Assembly: GCA_037349105.1 (NCBI GenBank)
Contig: JAYJMM010000104.1
Location: forward strand, 3,010,001 to 3,074,000
Direction: 5' to 3'
DNA from: Limnomonas spitsbergensis
Taxonomy: Eukaryota; Chlorophyta; Chlorophyceae; Chlamydomonadales
DNA: 64,000 nt
Below are positions 32,501 to 42,651 of this stretch, piece by piece. Under the pieces are notes generated by a model, which ran no database searches, was not told where the DNA came from, and saw only the letters and a program-made list of their open reading frames with translations. Each line of letters begins with the position of its first letter. Position 1 is the first letter of the stretch. Made by a program: the position numbers and the translations under genes.

Positions 32501-35500
32501 GGTCTCGCACCCGCACGTGGTACCCATCTACGCATGCGTCACCATCGACGCATATGTCCCCCTGCAGCAGCCCAACAGCAGCCATGCAGCCCTGCTGCTG
32601 CAGCCCCTCAGCCCGCAGTCTGAACCACTATTGTGCTTGCTACCAACCACCACCCCACCGGTGATCCCGCAAGCAATCTGCCCGTCCCAGGAGCTGCACT
32701 ACTGCTGCTCCAACCAAGATACCCGAGAGTTCCAAGCTCTCCCTGGGCAGGTCCCCAATGTACAGTTTGTTGGACATCGTGGGGGGGCCTGGGAGATGGG
32801 CCTAACCAGCGGTGAGGGTGCAACGGCCTGGTGCCACTACGAGTACTATGCGCTCAGCAGGGCGAGCCAACTGTCCCAGCTGATGCCCGAAGATGACGAC
32901 AGCAATGATGCAGCAGATGATGCAGAGGTGGGTTCACGGGGCTGACTGGTTTGGTTAGCATCATTTCTGACAAAATTACGACCCTGTCTCAGAGATATTT
33001 CGAGGATCTGGCAAGGATCTGGCAAGGATCTGCCTGGAATCTGGCAGAGATCTGTCAGGGATGTAGGTGCTCCAGGGAGCCCGGCCTCACTATGATTCAC
33101 TTTCCAAGCTGCAGCAACTTGTGTCCCCATGCCTGTTGCATCATGCTGCATAGGTCAAACGGCTCCTGAGTGGCACACTTCCAGCTGATGACCAGCCGCA
33201 GGGCAGTGGCGGTCTGCTGTCAGCATATATTGCTGCTGCTGCTGCTGTCGCTGAATCGCCCTGTTGGACGACGCCCTCAGGGCAGAGCGGTAGCTGCAGC
33301 CAGCTGGGCCTGCCGGTGCCGCAGGAAAAAATAACACAACGTCACGGAATACAGAGCAGGTGATCCATGTGTGGCCCATGAGTGGTACATGCATGCCTCA
33401 TGCGAGGCCCGTGCATTGCGAGGCCCATGCAAACCCATGCATGGCCCATGCGTCACCTAAGACAAGGCCCATGTGAGTTGCAAGCAAGTTCCATGCACAG
33501 CGTGGCCCAAGCGAGTCTCATGCCTGGCCCATGTGTGGCACATGCGTGAACCATGTGTGGCCCACTGGCCCATATCTGGCATTTGTGTGGCACATGTATT
33601 CCCTTGGCATTCATTGCCCATGCAAGGATTATGCAAGATTGCATGATAGTACAATGGGTTCAAGCAGCCTTGGACAGGCCTTGCAGTACAGGGTTGGGTG
33701 CCCAAGGCTAAAATGTGAAGATTTTCACTTCACTGGCTGTCCCCTGGTTCTATACCACCCTCACCCTCCCCGACCAGTCTCTCCCCCTCCGAAAGACCTC
33801 CCTGACCATATTTTGTGTTCAGTGCTTCTGTTTTCGGCTGCCAGTCCACCTTCGGCAGGCTGCCTTGCAGCAGCCAAAGGCCCGATTGGGACCAAACCTG
33901 GACCGGCCTACAACTGGTGGCCAACGCAGCATGGCTGGCAAACCTGGGGCCTCTGGCCAGAGGCTGGAGTGTAGCTGACATGTAGCTAAGTCACGAAAAA
34001 AGAAACACTGTTTGTGTTTGACTGAAACCACTGTTTTTCGTACCACTTACCAACAGGTTCGCGGAACAGTCAGTGGTGAAGAGCATGCCACATTTATCCG
34101 ATGCCACGGCAGAAAATGACCACAATGTCCTTCAGAAGCCGAGGTTCAGCTTTGAGCTGCATCGAGCAGATCAGGCAAGGAAGCCTGCAAGGAAGCACCT
34201 TAGAAGAACCAACTTCAGTTCACCACTGCATTAATAACTTCATTTACGACCACGTTTTGTTGCCATTCTCCACAACTCCATTTGATCACCCCCTCCTATC
34301 GCCGTACCACCCTCCTCCATACCCTTATTTAATAATTTGATCCACCCCAGTATCAGTGGTGCCGCAAACGGGTGGTCTCCCTCTGCTGGTAGGCCCACAT
34401 CTGACAGAGTTCTCATCTTTTGACCGGGCCCTGTGTACAGAAATGCCTTGGTGGGGCATGGAGCAATAATAGGTGGCACGCAATGAGGAAAGCTGTTAGC
34501 TGCACATTTACTGGATTTTAAGGTTGTCCAAAAGCCAATGACTTGCATCATGCACCTGCATCCGGCCCTGATAGGCTGATACCGGTCAACCGGAAGCTGT
34601 CAGGGCCCTTCCGGTTGTTGAGGTAGGGCTATCAGATGGCAGATGCTGAGATCTCATCCACCCTCCTGTTCACGCGCCATGGGTTTTGGGAGGCCATTTT
34701 GTTGCTCACAGAAGGTTGGGTACCTGCATCCCGATATCTCCTGTCGTTTTTTTGAACGCTTGGAGCTGAAGTCCCTTCAGAGGGGCTGACAGTGCATCAT
34801 TCTCTGCTCCATGCTTGTCCAAAGGAGATGCAATGTGTGGACGAGGCCCTGGAGAGTATGAACCTGCGGCAGGGGCAGCGCGTGATGGTGATGCTGGTGA
34901 GTGCATCCAAGGGAGATATCATCAGTATATGCAATGTAGTAGAAGAAGCTGCGGAAGAATGCAGCACTGTATCTCATCCATAATGAACCCTAGTGCCCTA
35001 GTGGGCATCGTCCCAAAACTTGGAAGGTGAAGACACTGTACGTGAGCTTGGTGTCACGTGAGTGCAAGAGTGAGAATGCATGGCATGTGATTTTGTTTCT
35101 GGGCATTCATACATGCAAGCACTGGATACATACGTGGCACGTAGGTTTGTTTCAACCTCTCCGTGCCCTTTTTTTGAATGGAGTACTGCTGTCCAACTTG
35201 TTTGATTCAACCTCCTCAGTTTTTGCACTGGCCCTTCAGATGCAGTCATGCGATCAAACATGTTCACCTCTCTGTTTTTGCTCTTCAGATGGAGTAATGC
35301 GATCAATCATCTTTACCTCAACCTTGTTTGATCCGACCTGGTGTGTTTTTGCTCTTCAGATGGAGTACTGCGATCGAGGCAGCCTCTCATCCGTGATGAA
35401 AGTGTTCCAGACGAGCAAGAGATGGGGAGCGCTCAGTCCCATGAGAGCCTTGATCAGGAGTGCCAGCGAGATAGCTCAGGTGGGACGCACTGCATATTTC

Positions 35501-38500
35501 ACCTTGAACCCGAAATCAGGATCCTCCAGTGATGGCTTCGTTTTACCAATACAGGTATCTTTGATTATGATGGGGGTTTTAGGGGCCTTGCTGCTTGCAC
35601 TCCCTGGGCATAAATCTACATCCACAGGGAATCTACAGGGAAGCTACAGGGAATTTACTGGGCATCTACATCCACAGGGAATCTAAAGGGAAGCTACAGG
35701 GAATCTACTGGGCATCTACATCTGCAGGGAATCTACAGGGACGACCGGCAAGCCCTCATGCAGCCCACTCAAGATAGTTTCCCCGCTCCCTTGCCTGCTT
35801 CTATGCAGGGCCTCGCTCGCATGCATGTCCTGGGGATCACGCACGGCAACCTCAAGCCATCCAGTATCCTACTCAAGAGCTCCCGGATGGACCAGCGCGG
35901 CTTCACGTGTCTCCTGACTTATGCTAGTCAACAGGGAGACACCGCAGAAGGTTCGAATTCGAAATTTGAACTGCATGGAAATAGATGACTTAGGATGGAA
36001 GCGATGTCGTTTCTGTTCCTTTAACTGCATCGCCATGACAAGAGTCTACGTGATGGCTTTCAATGCCGCACTGCCTGTTTTGCGGGGGCGATGAGAGAGA
36101 TGCTTGCGAGGGGAGCCTGCTGTGAGGGGGGTATGCCATGCCACACAGGTGACACATGAGTGTACTCACAGGATACATACATACAGTGTTTATTTTAGTA
36201 CGTGCCAGAGCACCTTCGGGGGGCCACCGGGCGGCCATTACTGGGCCGATTGGGACCAAACCTCGACCGGCCTACGGCTGGTGGTCCGATCAGGAGGGCT
36301 TGCTGTACCAGACCCCCACAGCCATAGGCCGTGATGTAGCTGAAGTGTAGCTGAAGCACGCTAAAATAATGAGTGACACACATGTGCCACGTACTCGTAC
36401 ACTCTTATACATGCGTACACATACACTACTCTTATGCACAGCAGTAAACGCCTAATTTGGTTGGACCGGCAACCAGGTAGTATGAACCTGGTATGAACGT
36501 TCTCCGCAATACCGACAGTTTGTCACCCCCCTCTCCCCATGTATCAGGCATAGGAGGAGGCAGCGCTGACATTGGAGGAGGCAACCTGGTCTTCCCAGAG
36601 AATGTCTACATGGCGCCCGAAGCGCTACATGGTCCAGCCACGCCGGCCAGTGACGTCTGGAGCTTTGGCGTCATCTTATACGAGATGCAGGGCGGAAAGG
36701 TAGATAGGATACGTAGATACAGTGATGTAGCTAGTGGCCAAGGAGGGGGCTAGGGATTGGATAGGGGAGGGAGGAGGGGTCGCCCGAAGGGCAAAACAGA
36801 ACTTCACAGTCCTCTGGACAGTACTTGAGAAAAATGTCAATCATGTTGTTTTTATGTGTTTTGACGAAACATATTTTTGCCCTGTCGACCAGTGCTTATT
36901 TTAGTGGCTAAGAGGCCACATTTGCTGGGCCGCCCCGCGGCGGCCACCCATGGGCCGATTCACACCAGACCTGGACCGGCCTCCAGCCGGTAGCCCAAGC
37001 AGCAGGGCTGGCCGAGCCAGGGGCTTGATGCTGGGGGCCACAGTGTAGCTGAACTGTAGCTGATAATGGTATACCACTCACTAAAAAAAATGCTGTCATT
37101 ACGATTGCTTGTGGTCAACAGTCCACCCTTAGTCTAGGGGTCATGACCTGCATGGAGTACAGGTGGAGCACGCTAAAATAAATACCGTTGCTGCCACCAT
37201 TATCATGGGTTTAGACTTAAGAGTGTACGATCCTGCGGCGTTCTTGGCTGTTCAGCCCGATGTACCTGAGTAAAATAATTACAGTTGCCGCCACCGTTAT
37301 TATGGTGCTGGACATCCTTACCAAACAAGCGCTTCTTGTCTTGCAGTTCCCCACCCCAGCCCACCCAGAGGATCAGCCAGGAGGCATGTCTCTGGATCTG
37401 GCCTGGTCTGACAGCTCCCCTCCACTGTTGAGGAGGATCGGGGAGGCATGCACCAACTTGGATGCTTCGAAGCGACCCTCAGCCATGATGGTCAGCAAGG
37501 TGAGGAGCACACCATCCAGGATCAATGTTTAGGTTAGGGGACTTGGGTTACACTTCAGCCACAACCTGCTCTACCACTGGCAAGGCAGGTGTAATGTTGC
37601 TTGAGCCATGATGGTCAGCAAGGTGAGGAGCACCCAGGATCACTGATTGGCTGTTGTTACAAAGTTGACGCACCCACCCACAGCCTTTTTCGAAAGGGCC
37701 AGGCAGAGCGAACTGGGAGGAGACCAGAAAACGAAAAGGTGACTTGGGCTACACTTCAGCCACAACCTACTCTACCCCTGGCAAGGCTAGTGCAACAAGC
37801 CATGTTCCTTGAGCCACTGGCTAAACGCCGGCAAAGGTTTGGTCCCAGTCAGCCCAGTTGTGGCCGCCCACCGACCATTCAAAGCCTGGTGTGCACTCAA
37901 ATAAACACTGCCCAGCAATCCAGTCACAAACATTATACAGGCTTGGATCCTAGACTGAGACGAAATGCTTCGGTTATATAAATCATTTAACTACCGCACT
38001 AACACAATAGTTTGGTAATACCCTTTCGCTATCACTGACCAAAGGAGTCACCCCGTAAAATGTAGCAAAAAGCTTGAAATACCAGGGGGTAATATGATTA
38101 AGTCGTAGTTTTTATACTTGGAAACCCTGAACCCGTGCGCCCCTCGTTATTCCATCTTGCACCGATGGAAGCGCGGCTTTTATCTTATCCGAATTATACC
38201 TCAAGAGCGGTACTTCCTAGTACCGTAAATTGACATGGGGTCCGCGCACCCCCCAAAATTCATTTCAATTTGGGTCGCGCAGCTACACAAGTAATTAAAA
38301 ACGGCAGCGCTGCGGCGAAATTTTATTTTAATTTAACACCGCACAGTGGTTAAATAAATTTAGCATCGCGCATCAGCTACAATAATTTTAATATCCGTAC
38401 CGTACGCACAGTGCTTCCAGCCAGTACGGTAAAAACAGTCAAAACCCTTGTTTGTTGCTAGGAAATCAATACACTGTCAGCAATACTCAGCATAGTCATC

Positions 38501-38691
38501 CTCCTCCTCCGCCGGTTCCTTTAGCGCCTTCAGAACCGAACCCTCTGGAGAAGACCACCCTGCCAGGTCCTGGCCTCAAGAAACGTGTGGCTGTTGGGGC
38601 CCCGAAACGTCAGCAGTCGTCTGCGCCCGCCTCTGCCCCCAGGATTGATCTTCGCTACGGCGTCAGGGTCACTGAACGGATGTCAAATTAA
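29523..38691 (+). CDS. TKL-type protein kinase-like protein, predicted pseudokinase
   Basis: Twelve exons join in phase to 969 residues: 29523-30470, 31081-31347, 31777-31862, 32483-32927, 33154-33359, 34057-34174, 34825-34896, 35360-35479, 35809-35950, 36548-36699, 37347-37499, 38491-38691. An in-frame TAG precedes the start. Residues 1-316 are low-complexity. Kinase features: glycine loop FLGGGASRPVYK (about 394-405), β3 GTLMAARFIPL, SHPHVVPIYACV (about 441), hinge MEYCDRGSL (715), HGNLKPSSILL (about 766), VYMAPE then SDVWSFGVILYEM (about 817-848), and ACTNLDASKRPSA (about 887). The architecture is TKL-like, as in many algal kinases. The β3 Lys is Arg, the HRD Asp is Asn, the following Asn is Ser, and no DFG is found. 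Exon 34057-34174 needs a GC donor and 35809-35950 a weak donor; the 3' end is the least certain part. Confidence 0.75.
30497..30590 (+). repeat. Dispersed repeat family A, copy 4
   Basis: It starts GGTAACGGCGCGGACGCGGC and ends ACGCCCCTGCGGATCGTAG, then pyrimidines. It lies about 25 bp inside the first intron of the kinase-like gene. Confidence 0.7.
30640..30830 (+). repeat. Dispersed repeat family B, divergent copy
   Basis: It contains CTTGACCGGCCTACGACCGG followed by GTAAAGCAGCGGGG, matching the family B core; the ends are unclear. First intron of the kinase-like gene. Confidence 0.5.
31407..31496 (-). repeat. Dispersed repeat family A, copy 5
   Basis: Reverse orientation: the minus strand reads GGTAACGGTGCGGATCGTGG near the start and ends CCTGCGGGGCGTAGTC. 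It lies in the intron just after the glycine-loop exon of the kinase-like gene. Confidence 0.65.
32139..32340 (-). repeat. Dispersed repeat family B, minus copy
   Basis: On the minus strand it contains the start TTTAGCAGTATTC, a GGCCGTCAAGGGACCAC core variant, and the end AATGTAGCTGAGTTGTAGCT. It lies in an intron of the kinase-like gene. Confidence 0.55.
33361..33600. repeat. Degenerate GGCCCATG-rich repeat tract
   Basis: Many irregular units built on GGCCCATGC follow the donor of exon 33154-33359. There is no coding signal. Confidence 0.6.
33826..33996 (+). repeat. Dispersed repeat family B, copy 2
   Basis: It contains GGCCCGATTGGGACCAAACC, TACAACTGGTGGCC and a trailing GTAGCTGACATGTAGCTAAG plus TCACGAAAAA. 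Intron of the kinase-like gene. Confidence 0.75.
35225..35375 (+). repeat. Triplicated acceptor of exon 35360-35479
   Basis: The block TTTTTGCTCTTCAGATGGAG and the following TACTGCGATC is present at the real junction (35359/35360). Two imperfect upstream copies end at 35288 (GATGGAGTAATGCGATC) and 35239 (GATGCAGTCATGCGATC). The nearer decoy would read Met-Glu-stop. Confidence 0.85.
35610..35745. repeat. Tandem repeat in kinase-like gene intron
   Basis: GGGAATCTACAGGGAAGCTA and GGGCATCTACATCCACAG blocks repeat about three times ahead of exon 35809-35950. Confidence 0.75.
36197..36369 (+). mobile_element. Dispersed repeat family B, copy 3 (MITE-like)
   Basis: The best-preserved copy. It starts ATTTTAGTACGTGC and ends GCACGCTAAAAT, a short terminal inverted repeat. 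The core is GGGACCAAACCTCGACCGGC then CTACGGCTGGTGGTCC, with the 3' end GATGTAGCTGAAGTGTAGCT. Intron of the kinase-like gene. Confidence 0.75.
36898..37085 (+). mobile_element. Dispersed repeat family B, copy 4 (MITE-like)
   Basis: It starts TTATTTTAGTGG and ends CACTCACTAAAA, again inverted. The core is CCAGACCTGGACCGGCCTCC and the 3' end is GTGTAGCTGAACTGTAGCTG. Confidence 0.75.
37480..37640 (+). repeat. Decoy donor copy of exon 37347-37499
   Basis: AGCCATGATGGTCAGCAAGG followed by TGAGGAGCAC spans the real donor (37499/37500) and recurs exactly near 37605-37635. The duplicated block has then drifted further downstream. Confidence 0.85.
37738..37912 (-). repeat. Dispersed repeat family B, minus copy
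   Basis: The minus strand contains GGCCGCCCACAACTGGGCTG, GGGACCAAACCTTTGCCGGC and the end GGTTGTGGCTGAAGTGTAGC. Part of its end is repeated at about 37548-37590, consistent with the local tandem duplication. Confidence 0.6.
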
Positions 38692-38702
38692 ACGGTCGTT
38701 AC

Positions 38703-38876
38703 TTAGGTGTGTGCAAGAAAATCTTGCAGGGGCACTGGGCAGCTACCCCTGGACCCATAGGGACCAAATCCTTGATTGACCTTTGGCCGGTGGAACGAGC
38801 GATAGGGCTTCCTGTAGCTGGCCCCTCTGCCATATGCGATGATGTAGCTGAAGTGTAGCTGAACCCTGCTAAATTT
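38703..38876 (+). mobile_element. Dispersed repeat family B, copy 5
   Basis: It contains GGGCAGCTACCCCTGGACCC, GGGACCAAATCC and the end GATGTAGCTGAAGTGTAGCT then GAACCCTGCTAAAT. It sits immediately after the proposed stop codon of the kinase-like gene. Confidence 0.7.
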
Positions 38877-40230
38877 ACCTTGTCTGCATGCACCCTTCAG
38901 GGCATGCGCTACATTGAGCAATCCTTGAAGGCAACACAATCAAGTCGGCCATTGAGCAATCCTTGAAGGCTACACAATCAAGTCGGCCATCACTTCACGT
39001 GCCGATACCGCCAACTATCCTAATGCCGTCCAGGCGCATCATGGCCAGACCCAGATGGAGCAGCAGCTACTCACCAGCGCCCCACTTCCCGATACAAAGG
39101 TGGATGTAGCGGGAATTCCGAAGCGGCATGTGCGTTTGGAATAATTCCGACGCCGTTGATTGCGTGGCTGATTGAGATCTGGCCTTTCATGGGCTGGTTT
39201 TATTTCTCAGTGGAAGCAGTGGTTTTTTAGTCTGCTTTCATGAGGAGGTGTACTGAATTACGGCAGTGCGGAAAATTTTTCTTGGCTGCTGTGCGCACTT
39301 GCATGGAGCTGAAAAGTATGATTGAATTGAATATAAAAGGAGGGATGACGTCCTAGGAATGTCCTAGGATGCCTAGCATCCATTCATATTCCGGGCAATA
39401 TTGTGTCCTCTGTGCAAGGTAAGGCGAAATTTGGGTGTCTGTTGTATTGAGATGGGATTTCCGATGTATAGCGGGGTCTCAGGTTACTCAGAGTCTACGG
39501 CCTGGCTTTGGGTGAATACCAGGGTCAGGCTGTTTTGTGTCCAGTGCCTGGTTTGCTGGGCACTGAATCGAATCGAAGTTTGAAGTCCCATATTTGCGTG
39601 TGTTTGGGGCTACAAACAATTTAAATGGAGCGGTTTAGGCCGGGGCGGGACAGGAAAACGAAGGACCCTTTCAGCCCTTCTCCTCGCAATTTTAAGATAC
39701 GAATTTATTTCAGGATATTAGCAGTAAATTCCCTCTAATATAAAAGAAAATCATACAATATGTTTCAGATGCTTGCCTGGATCTCAGCCTATGTTTTTAT
39801 GCCCATTGAAGGTGGCTTGTTTTTACCGTTGACCAAGTACAAGGGGTTGTTTGAAATCCCTAGTCTTGCCGTTTATTTAGCATGAGTTCTCCACTGCACG
39901 GAGTTTCCTTTACTTTGTATTTCCCAGGAGACGCTTCTGGAAAACAATATTATTATTTTGGGGCTGTTACATAAATAATATTTTTGAAGGCCTCGACAAG
40001 CTTACTACGTTTTCATTATGGTGTGTCACAGTTTTTCTCTGCAAAACCCACCCTTCCCTCAACGATTTATGGCGTAAATGTCGTGTTGGTCCTGTTATAA
40101 CAGGGTAGTTTGTGTGCATGGTGGCGGGAATAATGCGTTGATTGGTTACAGTGTGTATTCGGTGCCACTGCAAGGAGTCCAGCTTTCCTGATGTGGCTGA
40201 ACACTACATTGTTCCTCTTCGGGTAGGCCA

Positions 40231-40303
40231 AGAAAGATGGAAAGCTACGCCCCGTGGTGGGCAAGAGATTTAAGTAAACAGCGCAGCCTGGGCCGAAGCT
40301 CGG
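40231..40303 (-). repeat. Dispersed repeat family A, copy 6
   Basis: The minus strand carries CCCAGGCTGCGCTGTTTAC and ends CCACGGGGCGTAGCTTTCC. Confidence 0.65.
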
Positions 40304-42029
40304 GTAGGCATTCTTATGATCGGAGCCTCGTATGCACCTTGCTTAGCAGGATGTGCATTTTTAGCTGATTGTCTGGCAGGGTGCTAGGTAGTGATGCCAA
40401 GGGAAGGCAGGCCATACATTGTGTACTCTTTGTGGAGCATGGTGGCCCAGGAGCTGCCAAACTATGGTAGCACGATACGGCATGATACGGGACAATACGG
40501 CACACAGGTGCAGCCGGATTGTACTACCAAAGTGCCACGATACGGCACGATAGGGCTTGATACGGCACGGATTCAGCCGGATTGTGTTACCATGTACCAA
40601 GCAAATGATCGTCTTGTTGTCCTTGGCACCCTTTTTGTATGCCATGGTTTGTTGCTGCCATGAGCTTGACTTTCACAATGTTTACATGAAGTGACACTTG
40701 TTTGACTCTTTAGTCAAGCCTATCATATTTACGGTTGTGAAACCTTATGTCACGGTCTCCTAGCAAAAGCAAGGGGCCTGCCTTACTGCTTCTACTTTCC
40801 AGGGTTAAGACAGAATGCTTAAAGGTTTCCTTTAACAATGCCTGGGTCTTTGCAAGTCTGTGGCCGAGTATGCAGCTTCAGCGTTAACCCTTATTATCAG
40901 TATTTTCCAGCAGCTCTTTTGGTTGTGGAATATAATTCTGAAGATAATCAATAGTGACTCAAGGAAATGGCTCTGTTGGAAAGTTGTGATCTGGGGAAAG
41001 CAGGTGTTTCAAAATGTTGGGTCGCTTTTCTTATAATATTGACTGTTGAGACTGGGAGTTTATTTGTTGAATGTTGAAAATATCTCTCTGAATGTGGAGG
41101 CCATTATTACTTTATTAGTTCAAGGTCAAGAAGAAATATATATCGTACATGTTCAGGGATATGCCGTGTACGTATATGTTACCTAATTTAAAGCGTGCGA
41201 AAAAACGTTTGAAAAGTGGTTCCGGGATGCGCTTCAGCAGGATGTGAAGGAGACTTTCTGGTTTAGCAGTTTGAGCTGGCCCACCATTTTTCTGCTGTAG
41301 CTTAATGTCAGATGAGGTCACAATTAGCCATGTTGAAACGGGTCGTTTTGCTACTATTCGAGCCACGCAGAGGTTTTGCATATGCTGCAATCTTGAATGT
41401 AGGGAATGAAACAAGAAATGCACGTCATGTACTGTCCGTTTATACAGACATCAGCCTGCCGTACAAAATTTTCTACTTTATGAGCAAAAGGCCATGGAGC
41501 AGTATCGGCATGTGACTGAAGAGAGATCAAAGCTAAATGCCGAGTTTCGGGCATCTATTTGTTGGAGTAATACGTGCCCTTAATCTTGCATTGCTTGATA
41601 AAAGGGAGAATCACCTCAACATAATAGCAACATTTTGTCGGCTGCGCTGAACTAGCCTCATTTGCACCCACATCATATTTTGTGATTGGGCCATATCTCA
41701 TTCACATACCGTTTTAGCTCATGACGGGCTTGGCTCCTCCTTATATTTATGGCTCCACACGATGTATGGCATAGGGCTGCATCGCAACACTTGCTAGAAA
41801 ACAGGCACCTACCTCGAAGGTACACCATAAGCCAATTTCAGAAAACCCTCATGCCAGCCTCCTCCTATAGCAAAAAGCGGGGCGTGCACACGTCCCTTAA
41901 CATGTTGAATTTGGGGACCAAAAAGCCTGCCCGCCCACAAACGTCACAATTCACTTGCATTAGTCATTTTGAGTCACAGTCATGGCATTCAAGAAGCAAC
42001 CTCAAGTCTAGTATCCCCCCCCTCGGCTA

Positions 42030-42160
42030 CAAGTCCCCCGCGAGGCGGCCTGCTTAAGGCCCGATTGGGACCCAACCTGTACTGGCCTACGACTGGTGGC
42101 CAGTGCAGCATGCCTGGCCACAAATAGGGTTTAACGGGTAGCTGAGTCACGAAAAATAAT
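42030..42160 (+). repeat. Dispersed repeat family B, copy 6
   Basis: It contains GGCCCGATTGGGACCCAACC, TACGACTGGTGGCC and the end GTAGCTGAGTCACGAAAAAT, closest to the 33.9-kb copy. Confidence 0.7.
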
Positions 42161-42606
42161 TACTGCTCATGCCCAGTGCAACAAAATCAGCGGCCTCTTT
42201 GTCTCAGTCAGTGTCTGGGCCCACTGGTCTGCATGCCCTCTCCTCATGACCTAAGGCCCCTCCATCGGCAGGTGTTTTCGGGTACTTTCAGTCCTTTTAC
42301 AGAAGCCATCCCAGGAAAGAAATTGTACAGTCACCAAATCCAAGGAGGAGGAAGCCGACATGCATTGTGTTCAAACTACCAGGCCGCACGCACTTGCACA
42401 CGCTTGCCTTCTTTCCTTACCCATTCCCCTCCCCCCCCAATTCCCCAAACAGCTGGGGCGCCCACAAGGCTGGGCCTTTTTTAACCCAGACCATGCAGGG
42501 GGGGGGATGAGGTGTCCATACGATAAAGAAAGGAAAAGGGGCCCATAAGATTAGGCAAGACCATAAGCAGCAGAAGATAAGGGCTGAGAGGTGTGACGTC
42601 ATTCAC

Positions 42607-42611
42607 TTACA
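42607..42611 (-). terminator. TGTAA poly(A) signal candidate of the CNNM-like gene
   Basis: TGTAA on the minus strand lies about 41 nt after the stop codon (42654-42652). TGTAA is the usual poly(A) signal in Chlamydomonas relatives, but the motif is short and could be coincidental. Confidence 0.4.
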
Positions 42612-42651
42612 CCCTTTTCAAAGGTGTGAAAAGCTTGACCTGGCACAGGGC

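Larger units (their letters stand above)
38877..42606. other. Convergent intergenic region between the kinase-like and CNNM-like genes
   Basis: At 38898-39105 a CAG acceptor is followed by a frame starting GMRYIEQSLKATQSSRP, possibly an alternative last exon of the kinase-like gene broken by a 38-bp tandem duplication. The remainder (about 39.2-42.0 kb) is AT-richer and holds only short frames, plus a short GATACGGCAC-type repeat at 40470-40570. No other gene is supported. Confidence 0.45.

Noticed and set aside
38220..38435. Further TACCGTA-ended element
   Set aside because: Only the seven outer bases match; no extended inverted repeat or clear target duplication.
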